A stretch of DNA of 64,000 nucleotides from Selaginella tamariscina (Eukaryota; Streptophyta; Lycopodiopsida; Selaginellales; Selaginellaceae): assembly GCA_003024785.1 (NCBI GenBank), contig PUQB01000159.1:223501-287500 (forward strand), given 5' to 3'. Positions within the stretch are counted from its first letter, which is position 1. Every line of letters begins with the position of its first letter. The position numbers and the translations under genes were made by a program. This document shows positions 1 through 11,000 of this stretch, one piece after another. The notes under the pieces were generated by a model, which worked only from the letters and a program-made list of their open reading frames with translations, did no database searches and was not told the origin of the DNA.

Positions 1-744
1 CACAATGAGATTTGGTTTCGTAGTCTCTCTCCTCCCTCTCTCTCACACACACACGCACACACGCACACACACACGTACCATGATACCAATTGCTTGTCCA
101 ATACAATTTAAGTGTCCTCTGCAAAAAGAATTTCATTTGCAAGATCTGATTTAATTCCCACATTTGCACCATTTGAAGGAATATCCTTTCTGGAGAAGAA
201 TGATACCGCTCCTGGAATACAATACACGTGTGTATATATATACATTTAGACACATATGTACAGGTATTATGTAAATATATTTAATACTGTACCGGGAGAA
301 CTCAGAGCATCCTCTGTGCATATCTGTTTCATTTTCGCAAGTGCTTTTTCACTGTAAACAAATGCTGCATGTAGGCAGTCTTTCGGTGTAGGGACATCAT
401 CAACATACACAGCTTCACCTAGAAATTAATACAACATTAAGTGTTTATAAAGCTTAATAAGAGGTTTCTTACAGAAAATATTAAACTTAAACAAGTTATA
501 AGATTATAAATGCCTGTATGTGCTAATATAGTTATCTTATCAAATTAATTTAATGCTATTAGCATGTTAAGTTAATTATTAAATTATATTAATAACACTA
601 TTTCTTACCAGATGCTTGTAAGTTTGACATGACTTTCTCAGATGGTTTACCAATTGCACGCCTCCTATCAGCTTGGTGCAATTTCTGGCTCCCCACAATT
701 AGCGAGCGTTTCTCTGCATTTAGCATAACATCAGAGTGTGTGTG

Positions 745-775
<31 letters not shown>

Positions 776-3700
776 TACAAACCTAAGTACAGGTCACTCT
801 GAGAACTGGATGTTTTACATATATAATCCTTGAAAAAGTTGAAAAAGAAACCAACAACAAGAGCCAACCTGTCAACGACAAGTGTTAAACTAATTATAAA
901 AGGTGATATCACACACACACCCACACACAAAGATAAATAAACCTGTAGTCCGCTAATTTGCGTGTTTTAACAATGGGATCAACCTCCTGTTTAAGCAGTT
1001 TAATTGCTTCTAATAAACCTTGAGCAGTGAGAGGTTTACCACAAAGAAACTCCTCCACTTTACTAACACGAAGTGCGTGTTTAAAACCAATTGCACCATA
1101 TGCAAGCCTTAAATCTTCAACTTTGTATAGACCATCTAAACAATGTATATACATTACACACACACATACATATATAATAGATATTTAATATTATATCTTA
1201 TATATTTATTTATTATAGTAAAAATGAAAGGTATATTATACTTGCCTGAAGCTTTAACTTTGGAAAACCGAGCAAGAAAAGCTGCATTGGTATATGCTAC
1301 TGCATTTCCTAGTGGCCTCGGTGATGCACGATATGACTTAAACTTTAGTAAACTATCCTTGTTGGTGTCGTCATATTCTCCATTTGAAATTCCACCTGAA
1401 AGAGAAACACAATAGCATACATATACAATGAGAGAGAGAGAGTACACTATCACTATATACTAAAACCGTATATAGTTTTACAAGGTTGTATTAGAACTGT
1501 ACATATTGCATCTTATATTCTATTAGTATATAGTAACGCTCTTAACACACACACACACACACATGGCAAATATAAGCATGATCTTAAGCTTGTTCATGAA
1601 GCATTCTAACTTCATCTATAACAATGTTATTCTATGTGTATGTATATTTGATATATTATAATTATACTACGCACCGTTTGGAGCTTCCAAGACATTATTG
1701 TATGATGGTATAAATATCGAGGTTAATAAGCTGGGATCAACAGGAGCATTTAGAAACTCATCCACACTCTGAAAAACAAGCTTAGAGTGTTTAACAAACA
1801 GTTTAACACTAGCTCCCACTCCAAGTAAAACTGTAGCAATATCTGAATCGAATCCATACTTCTGAGCCATAATCAAGTTCCCTATATCAATAAAAAAAAG
1901 TTATATAGTACATTATCACTAATATAATCCACAAAACAATATACATTGTTCAGTGCATTTATACGTGTACAGCACACACACATATATGCACACAAATATG
2001 TACATATGCGTACAATAAGAAACTTTAGTTTACCTCCAATGCTGCCAGCGTTTCTGACGTGTGGTGAGGCTATCTTCTTGAAATGCTTGGCAACTTCAAG
2101 GAATATTCCTTGTCCTCCACTGTTGCTCTCCAAGAGAGAGATAACTTTTGATATGCTGACGCCTGCTCCCACTCTATTCCATCAAGCCTGCATAAAATTA
2201 CACATGAATATATAGTGTGTTTGGGTGTATTGTATGTGTACACATATATCCATACATAAATATTATATATACCTATACAAACGTCAAATACATGTATGTA
2301 TGTATATACTTATATATATGTACCTATTCTCGATGTGTTGAAGCTGTGGGATTCTACTAACATCAACAAAGGTATTGTGCTCCCACTCCTTATAAACTCC
2401 GGCACTCGTGTTTCCAACAACAAGCTTGACTTCATTATGTCTCCCACGTATTCTCTCAAGATGTGTAAATGCATCTTCTAAGTTGTCGACTCTTATCCAA
2501 CATGTATCCTTGTCGGGTTCAACCACGTATGCAACCCGAGATTCCTGGTTTTCCCCATAGTTAACCCCAGAATCCCGCTCTATGTCGGGATCAACACTAA
2601 CAGCTTGTTCACCTTTCAAGTTCACCTTATGTCTCAAGTTTTCCCGTATTTCTTGTATTAGAAAGCTTGGGAAAGACGGGTCTTTCTGGGGATTGTAAGC
2701 GGGAAGGAGAATCCTGTCTGCAGTTTTCGTGCTGTCCCAGTAGGTGTTTAGGCCGAGGTCTTCCACATCCACGTCAGCTCCGAAGCTCTTACACACGTCT
2801 ATAATTGGCCTGTAGCCTGTGCATCTGCATATGTTACCTTGTATTGCATGCTCAACTTCGGAAGAGTTCAGTAAGGAGCTGTTCCCATTTGAGTTTGCCT
2901 GACTACCGTTTTGTTCACACTTGCGGTCAGAATTATCTGGTTAAAAGTAATCAGTAGAATGTGCATGTACATTTACACATGTATGTGTGTATACTGTATA
3001 ATTATCAGTGTATATCAACAAGATAGAGAGAGTTATACATATTTCTAGTCTTGTCTGCATATACATATGTATGGTTATGACTGCATTCTAAAACAACCCG
3101 TCACACACACACATACACGTGTGTGTGTGTGTCCCTCTCCCCCTCCCCCTTTCCTCCCCTCTCGCTCTCTCTCTATGTATATGTATCTATCTATCTATCT
3201 ATTTACACACACACACACCACACACATATATGCGCGCGCATTTACCTGTGCACTGTACGTGTTGTTGGTTTTTTCGAAGGAAACCATAAACCGACATGCA
3301 CATACCAGGAGTACAGAAACCACACTGTGAGGCATGAAAGCCTACAAACCGCTGCTGAACAGCATGCAAACCTGTTTTTAAAACAAAGCACGAATATAAT
3401 ATATATATATATATATAATAAATAACTTATATGTTGAGTATATTAATGTTAATATTACAAGTATTTACGTACCTGTTCTTGCGTTACCAATGCCCTCAAT
3501 GGTTGTGATCGCACAACAATGAATGGAACCCAACAATGCTAAACATGAATTGATGGTAAACTCCTCCACACACTCCGTGTGTGGATTGTATTTTGCCACC
3601 AACACCACACGCTCCACAACCACCTGTTCATCGTTTAGTTAAATATGTATACTTGTATAAGTGTGTGTGTGTACACACACACACACACACACACATGCTT

Positions 3701-3864
3701 TTATGTATTTATGTATATACTGACCTTCTCCACATGCAAGTTTTGTGCCAGTGAGGCCTCTGTGTGTCCGGATATATGTAAGAAGAGTCATAGAAGGATT
3801 ATATTCTTGAAGCTCTACTTTCTCCCCATTCAAAGCAAATATAAGGTTATCCCCTCCATAAATC
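1..3864 (-). CDS. AAO: Aldehyde oxidase (plant AAO type), 3' end cut by window edge
   Basis: This is a molybdenum-cofactor enzyme that oxidises aldehydes such as abscisic aldehyde in the cytosol. Thirteen exons are supported: 3725-3864, 3473-3623, 3246-3371, 2324-2936, 2034-2173, 1675-1881, 1246-1395, 943-1135, 783-868, 609-713, 293-418 and 79-211, plus an unseen first exon. The first [2Fe-2S] domain shows LACGEG and GCGAC, the second shows CGFCTPGMCM and GNICRCTGYRP. The FAD domain shows VVGNTSAGVYK and GSIGGNLIMAQ, followed by SYRASPRPLGNA and the start of the molybdopterin region (EAVYVDDVPTP). GCGACGVLVAKYNP and VEDLGLNTYW resemble plant aldehyde oxidases more than xanthine dehydrogenase. 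The start codon is unresolved, because 3864 begins mid-codon. The intron after 1246 uses a GC donor. Two frame breaks occur, near 3605-3612 (a TG unit lost) and near 99-110. They may be assembly errors. Confidence 0.9.
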
Positions 3865-4604
3865 CTGCTCCAATAATATATATATATATGTATCTATGTA
3901 TGTGTATATAAGAGATGCATACACACAGATTACATATACATATGATTCATAAGATTATCAACATATACACATCACACAACACATCTAATTATCAATATAT
4001 ACATACCAGATAGATGCACAAACCCAATTTAGGGAGTTCCCAACCTAGAAATGCGGAGAGATGCATGTCGTTGTTTGACTTAATCAATATTAATTTAATA
4101 ATTAACGCAAGAATATTCGATGGAATCGAATTTTCTTTCGGGTACCTATATCTTTATATTATTCCATTTCCAAAAGGTAACATACACGAAATCAGTCGTG
4201 CACCTGCACTGCATTGAGGTTTTGCAAAAAAGGCCAATTTATTTATTATGTGTATGCGGTGTGTGTGTGTGTGTGTGTGAGAACCAGACAAAATATACGG
4301 TCTCCTATAGATCGCTAAATTAAAAGTCAATGTATATCAGATATGTGATACAATTTAAAAATATATATAAGTTTCATCTATACATAGCTTACATAAATTA
4401 GATTAACTAAATAATTATTAGATATATTTTAAACTCCATTATTCAATGCAGTAACCAAGACATTAAACTGGAAATTTAACCTGCAGAAAATTTTAGCATT
4501 ATTTCAACAAAGCCCTAAAATTTAAATTAAAATTAAACATACCGTACTTCATTTGAAATCCATAACTTTCTTCTTTAACTTGGTATATACTATAAATACT
4601 CCAC
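3865..4604. other. Spacer between aldehyde oxidase and makorin
   Basis: This 740-base AT-rich stretch lies upstream of the aldehyde oxidase exons and downstream of the makorin stop. It should hold the first aldehyde oxidase exon and promoter. A candidate ATG near 4065 on the minus strand opens a short frame ending at a GTATGT donor, but its phase does not match the next exon, so I do not call it. Nothing else is recognised. Confidence 0.5.
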
Positions 4605-5166
4605 TTAATTCCTATTAGTGAAATTCACCAAGAAATCTGATAACCTGTTATACAGTATATGTAACATATGTATATAAATATTCGTGTATAAATTAAATAT
4701 ACACATATACATTATGTAAAAAGATATGCAAGACCCACACACACACCTACCTGATGTTTTTCGCAATTACAGTGGTACCATCAGCAGCTCCAAGGTGCCT
4801 GAGTTTTACTTCCTCGTTTGTACCATCAGGATATGCATGCAAAAAATATGTTAAATATGCATTATGTAAGTATTACTATATTAAAGAATAAGTGTAAAAA
4901 ATACAATTGATAAACTAAACCTTGTAGAAACAGCTGGTACCGAACGGGCACGTTCCATTTCCCAAGTCAAAGTACTTACAATCAATTGAGCTACACAGAA
5001 AACGAAAGTTAATCAGTATTCTCTTATACACAGCTGAGTAAGTCATATATACGTGTGTATGCGTGTTCGTATATATCTCTAAGCTTAACTTCCGTCAATA
5101 CACATCTCATTCCTTATATGCATATTATACACATACATAACTGTTTATATACAGGTGTCTGCTTCG

Positions 5167-5204
<38 letters not shown>

Positions 5205-6807
5205 TATATACATATATAGAGAGAGGGGGGGGGAGGACTGCGTGAGGGTGTTATATTAGGAAAACTGGAAAGCAAGTGTTCACAGTAGTTCTGTATGTTT
5301 TATTTCATAAGGAGATTATATGCTGCATACGTACATAGAGAACGAGAGACGTGCTTATATGCTACTTTAGGTTGCTAATAAATGATTCAGACACAGACAG
5401 TGGTGTACACGTGCGTTTTATGCGCTATTACGCACATACAAAACAAACACACATGTGCGTTTTTGTGTATGTATGCGCCACACACACACACACACACACC
5501 TGAGTTTGTTTTTGTATCCAGAAACTATCTCTTCTTTCTCCTCAGGAGTAGTATACCAATAAACACTTGGAATAACATAATGTGACGCAACACGGCATAC
5601 AGGGCAAGCTCTCACAACAGTGTCTAAATCCATACCGGGATGCGACCCACCTCTCCAGTCCCTTCAAAAGTACATAAATATAATAAATATATTGCATAAA
5701 AACACACCAACACAGACACACACACACACACACACTACCTTATGCAGGATATGCAAAAGGGGTGGTCACAACCGGATAAGAGTCCGAATTTACGTTCTGC
5801 TGGGTTGGATTTAGATAAAACACGCTCTAAGCAAACACTGCATTCTATATCTTGGCTCATTCTCAATAACTCCAAACGCTTTTGGTTACGTTTGCAGCTT
5901 TCCATATGCTCCTGCCTTTCCTCTGACCTGCACACATGTGTGTATATTTAAGTAAGTATATGTTAGAGAGCTTTTCCACTTATAGCCTAGTATCTTAGAG
6001 TGACTAGAAGTATATAGACAGATATTTACATAAATAGGTATCTAAAATGTATTTACACACACACGTGCGCGCGCGTTAAGCTTACCTATAAGGATGGATG
6101 CACTCTTTACCGCACGATTCACAAAGCTCACCATGTAAGGTCGTACATGCAGCACCAAATGGACAATGCCCAGCTGCGGCATAAGAGCAAATAGGAATAT
6201 CCGCTGGATTTAGATTCCTGAAATCTTGTCTAGGATTATATTCCAGGAATATTCTTGTGTGGTGGTGGTGGTGGTGGTGGTGGAGTTTGCCATGCATTTA
6301 AAATAGGTGGCATAGATCCTCTACTTGGGACAGAACTGGGTTTGGTGCTAATCCCGTCGTTATTTTCTGATATTGATAAGTTTGAGAGATCCGGTGGATC
6401 AACGGCGGCTGTGGCGGCCCGTGGCGATGGAATGTACGGATTTGCCCGAGGAAGTTTTACGTGTTCGTACCTGCATCTGCTTCCGTACGAGCATATTCCC
6501 CGCTGGTAAAACGTACATACCTGAAATTATGCACACAGACACATATCAGACGTCAGTAAACTATGATGAACATATAATGTATAGTACACAGATGCATATG
6601 TATATGTGTGTGTGTATACGTGTGTGTGTGGGGGTATGAGAATGCAGGTGCTCGAGCACAACAGGCAGCTCTATCTCTCGCTTTTCAGGGACGTGTCACG
6701 TAGATATATATAAATACACCATCAATATAAAACTACTGTAATCAGTGTAGTTATTTTACTATTATATATAATTATATATAAGAAACTCCACAGAATGCGA
6801 ATGTACA

Positions 6808-6838
<31 letters not shown>

Positions 6839-6848
6839 TATATATGTT

Positions 6849-6880
<32 letters not shown>

Positions 6881-7012
6881 TATAAAACTGAGGCGAATAT
6901 AGTACACATTCACATGCAACAAATGAACTATTTAACAAGCTTATGAAGTCGAGAGATTACATAAAGTAAGCAAGTAGGCACAGACACACACACACACAAA
7001 CATATATATGTT

Positions 7013-7056
<44 letters not shown>

Positions 7057-7163
7057 TATAAAACTGAGGCGAATATAGTACACATTCTAACAAGCTTATG
7101 AAGTCGAGAGATTACATAAAGTAAGCAAGTAGGCACAGACACACACACACACACACAGACACA

Positions 7164-7221
<58 letters not shown>

Positions 7222-7579
7222 TACATACATACACATAACATAGCTGTCTGTAGATTAACAAAGTACGTTCATCCATAATATGTGATGTGTGTGCTGCGTG
7301 TATTGCGAGAACTAAATGTACATTCTTCCCTCTCCTTCCCATATGTATGGATAACAGATCGCAATATATTTAAATAAAACTAAAAATACTTACGTTATTT
7401 GATGGGTCGTTAAAACTATGTGAAAATTGACATGAATCGCCCTTCAAACACGCTCCCTGCATATAATACTTGCAAAGAATCCTAAAAACATTAAGAAAAT
7501 CATAAATCATAAATCATAAAAGAAATTTATTTTTACAAAATGAATACTTATGTGAACTTACGCACTTGTGTTGCGGCAT
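4605..7579 (-). CDS. MKRN: Makorin-type C3H zinc-finger RING E3 ubiquitin ligase
   Basis: Makorins are RING E3 ubiquitin ligases that also bind RNA. Eight exons fit: 7566-7579 (MPQHK start), 7394-7481, 6086-6520, 5739-5927, 5500-5661, 4921-4990, 4751-4839 and 4605-4644. In order the protein has C3H finger 1 ([17 protein letters not shown]), finger 2 ([16 protein letters not shown]), a low-complexity linker, finger 3 ([16 protein letters not shown]), the makorin Cys-His segment ([15 protein letters not shown]), the RING ([11 protein letters not shown] to [11 protein letters not shown]) and finger 4 ([17 protein letters not shown]). It ends in NIRLSDFL, as plant makorins do. The start was chosen because five codons plus a phase-2 splice give a terminus like Arabidopsis. 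Two oddities are present. The frame changes inside a Pro/His repeat at 6259-6285, and the intron before 4839 ends in TG instead of AG. Confidence 0.92.
5168..5230. repeat. (TA)n followed by GA/G-rich run in makorin intron
   Basis: A run of about 24 TA units, broken once, is followed by AGAGAG and a G9 tract. It lies inside the makorin intron between exons 4990 and 5500. Confidence 0.9.
6811..7148. repeat. Recent tandem duplication of about 160 bases in a makorin intron
   Basis: Two adjacent units (about 6811-6986 and 6987-7148) share the same order: a CA repeat, ACAAACATATATATGTTC, a (TA)n run, TAAAACTGAGGCGAATATAG, AACAAGCTTATGAAGTCGAG and AAGTAAGCAAGTAGGCACAG. The first unit has about 21 extra bases after ACACATTC and the TA runs differ in length. 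Otherwise the copies look nearly identical. The whole block sits in the intron between exons 7394 and 6520. Confidence 0.9.
7138..7220. repeat. (CA)n microsatellite of about 80 bases
   Basis: A long (CA)n tract with two GA interruptions lies in the large makorin intron. On the minus strand it reads (GT)n and produces spurious Cys-Val open frames. Confidence 0.95.
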
Positions 7580-8035
7580 CGCGCTGTTTAATACAGAGTT
7601 GCGCGATCTGAACCGCCTTTTCCTCAGCAACCCTAGATACAGAGAATGAGTGGTTTAGGGTTCTGTCTAAAAACAGAGAAGCAGCGTGAGCCCTAAACAG
7701 AGCACAGTTTAGGGTTCTTAGAATCGGTCTAGGGTTTTTCACGCGTAATGAACAGGAACTCGGAGCGCTCATCTAGGTATGTAAATCTTCTTGCTGTATC
7801 TTGAAATATATGTTCTCAGTTGAAAATCTGAATAAATTGGTGTATTTTCTGTTTTTGTAACATTGTTATAGGATCGATTTATTATATTCATAGAATTAGG
7901 TACAGAAAATCCCAGATATCTTGCTAGATTCATAGGCGCTGACCGATTCTGTTTCGAAAAGATCGTGTTTTTGGACGAAATCTGACACATTTTCTGTTTT
8001 CAGATGAAAATCTAAGCGGAACCGAAAGATTGAAA
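7580..8035. promoter_or_regulatory. Divergent promoter between makorin and BRO1 genes
   Basis: The makorin ATG (7579, minus) and the BRO1 ATG (8036, plus) are head to head, 456 bases apart, so both promoters and 5' UTRs must lie here. Five telo-box-like motifs (AACCCTAGA, TTTAGGGTTC, GCCCTAAAC, TTTAGGGTTC, TCTAGGGTTT) lie between about 7628 and 7737. In plants this motif is common near the transcription start of housekeeping genes. An open frame at 7548-7772 runs through the same place but overlaps these motifs and is treated as chance. Confidence 0.7.
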
Positions 8036-11000
8036 ATGGCAGCTGCGAGCATCAATGTAATGCTCGCGATTCACGCGAAGAAGACTACAGGAATCGATCT
8101 ATATAGGCCGCTACGGCAGTACATTGCGCTACACTACTCGGAGCGTGAAGCGCGAGAGGCTGAGGATGATCTCCAATCCGTGCAGGAAATGCGATCCGAC
8201 ATTGAGAAAGCCACCGATTCACTTGATTCCCGTCGCGATCTACTACAGAGGTATGTACTATCAGCGTGTACTTATATAAGCTTCTTGGCGTCTTATATTA
8301 TATACGTGGATAATTGCTTAAATATTAAACATGTGTATATATTGAGTTCATTCACGCATCTTACATAAATGCATGCATTTCTTCGTGCTACTTATTGATT
8401 GCGTTTTAAGGTATTTTCGAGCCCTTTGTGTGATGGAGTCGAGATTTCCGATATCAAATGAGCGGGAGCATGTGAATACACTCACATTTACATGGTATGA
8501 CGCATTCAAACAGAATAAGAAAGCCAACCAGCAGAACATCCATTTCGAGAAAGCAGCTATTGCATTCAACCTTGGTGCAGTCTACAGTCAGATTGCTCTC
8601 TCCGCAGATAGGTACTTACTTTTATACACACACACGCACACGTATGTATAGGCTGTCTATATACATATGTCATGTACTTGTACACACATAGTGCACATAC
8701 ACATTACATGTATAAAATTTGTAGCGTATAACAGGTCTGTGCCGGAGGGTTTGAAGCTTGCCTGCAATTCATTTCAGTCTGCAGCCGGTGCATTTGCTTT
8801 TCTTCGTGACAACGTTTCTATGAAGGCTTCATCTGGTTCATCCACCATTGATATCTCCGTTGAGTGTGCTGGCATGCTTGAACGGTTGATGCTCGCCCAG
8901 GTTTGTAGTATACATATATCCGAATATATATACATACACACACACACACACACATAATTTGCACATTCGTTGTAATGCAGGCTCAAGAATGCTTCTTTGA
9001 GAAGGTTTTAAGCGATGGCAAGCCCTCGGCACTCTGTGCAAAAGTGGCAAGGCAAGTGGGTCTGTTCTACGAAGAAGCCCATGCTGCGCTCATGCTTCCT
9101 CCGCTTAGTCAGCACTTTGATCGCTCATGGGTCGCACATGTTCAATTGAAGTCAGCACAGTTTCAAGCCGAGGCCTGTTATCGCGTTTCCCTCGAGCTAC
9201 ACGAGAAGGTATATATATGTATGCATGTCATACACGCTGATACCCATATGCATACATGTGCTGATGGGGAATATAGATAATGTACATTAAATCAATATAT
9301 ACATAAATACCAGGGAGATGTGCACAGAGTCCAACAAACAACACACACTTCTAATTACTGCATGTATTAGGAAAACATTGCGGAGGAGATTGCCAGATTA
9401 AAGTCTGCGAGCAGCATGCTCGCTGATGCAAAGAGAAACGGTCGTGGTGTTGTTGGGCCTTTGCTGGATGCTGTTACAAAGCTAGACGCAAGTGTGAGCC
9501 GGAACCTGGAGCGTGCTATTCGAGAAAATGACCGAGTTTATCTTATGAGAGTTCCTAATTCGGACTCTTTACCACCTCTTCCTGCTGCATTGCTTGTCAA
9601 GTCATCTCCAATTGGTATGTATATGTATATTTGTATGCACATACTTTTATATCTGTACTAGATTATTCATATCGTAGTAATTTTGCAAGTTTATAGCAGG
9701 ACATACAGAAATGTGCAGATAGGATGCACACGTATGTTTGTATATGTCTGCATTTGTATGTGTATACTTGTATGCGTTGTGTATATCCCAAGCTTCTTGG
9801 ACAAGTCCCAGATGGCTGTGTATATCTGTAGTATATGATTAATGATATGTATACAAAACAGGGAGATTCTTGATGCAAGCAGGGAGAAGATGTTTGCGAA
9901 CCTTGTACCAGACAGTAGTGCTAAGGCTTTGTCGAAGTACACTGAGATGCTTGATGAGATCATACGAGTACAAGCCGAGAAGCTTCAACAGGTACTATCA
10001 AGATACGTGAACGTGCATATATGCTATACTGCAGATTACCGTGTATTTGAACATGTATATTATGTGTAATATCTCTTGCAGGAGAGTGAGATAACACGCG
10101 TGAAGCTTAAGGATATGAACTTACCGGATTCGCTTCTTGCGTTGGAGGGAGGTGCGGCTTTACCAGATTATCTCAAGGACGACGTAGAAGCTGTACAGGT
10201 TGACGGAGGTCCGGCTGGGCTGGAGTCGGAAATGGCACAATTACGCGACCTTCGTCGTGTTAATGAGGAGCTGCTCGTTCAGACAGAGGTGTGTATACAT
10301 GTATATGAGTTATATCGTGTTTTCATACTGAACCTTGTGAGCAATTCCTTAGGAGTTTCTTGAAAAGGAGGCAAGGGAAGATGCCCAAATTCGTGCACAG
10401 TTTGGAACGAGGTGGGACGAGGCCACAGTCGAGCACCTTAACGAAGAACCTTCACGATCGTGCGAATGGATTTGCAGCCAACTTGAAGCAGGCTACCGAT
10501 AGTGACCGTCGGATTGAGCGTGCCATCAAGGATAATGCTTCCCTTCTGTGTATCCTCGATGTCAGACCGGTAAGCAGTATATATATGCTGTTGTTTAAGT
10601 GTATTTTTGTGTAGTATTATACAATTTGAGCGAAGTATGTGTCCATATGTGATACTACTTATACAATATTTGTGTCGTGACTACATTTTAGCCGTATCAT
10701 ATTTATATGTTATTCCCTAAATCTGTGGTTGCATTTATTCAATATTTTTACCGTATATACAATACAGATATATGCACTCACATGTATATGAAGAGTGGAT
10801 AACACACACCCATATGTATATGTTCATATACACGGTTATTACCTTTACGTTGTCATTCATTTGCTCATATTATCATGTTATACGTATTATACTGGTTTAG
10901 AACTCTCGCTCTCCATCCCTCTCTCTCTCTCTAAACATTTAAACTTTTTAATTGCTTGTTCATAGTTACATAGTATATTAAATTAATATTTATGTAATTT

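Noticed and set aside
7056-7342. Minus-strand frames of about 60-76 residues made of Cys-Val repeats
   Set aside because: They are translations of the (CA)n microsatellite in a makorin intron and have no protein-like content elsewhere.
7548-7772. Minus-strand 74-residue frame MSAPSSCSLRVKNPRP as the makorin N terminus
   Set aside because: Its phase does not lead into the first zinc finger. The short MPQHK start at 7579 does, and the frame overlaps telo-box motifs.
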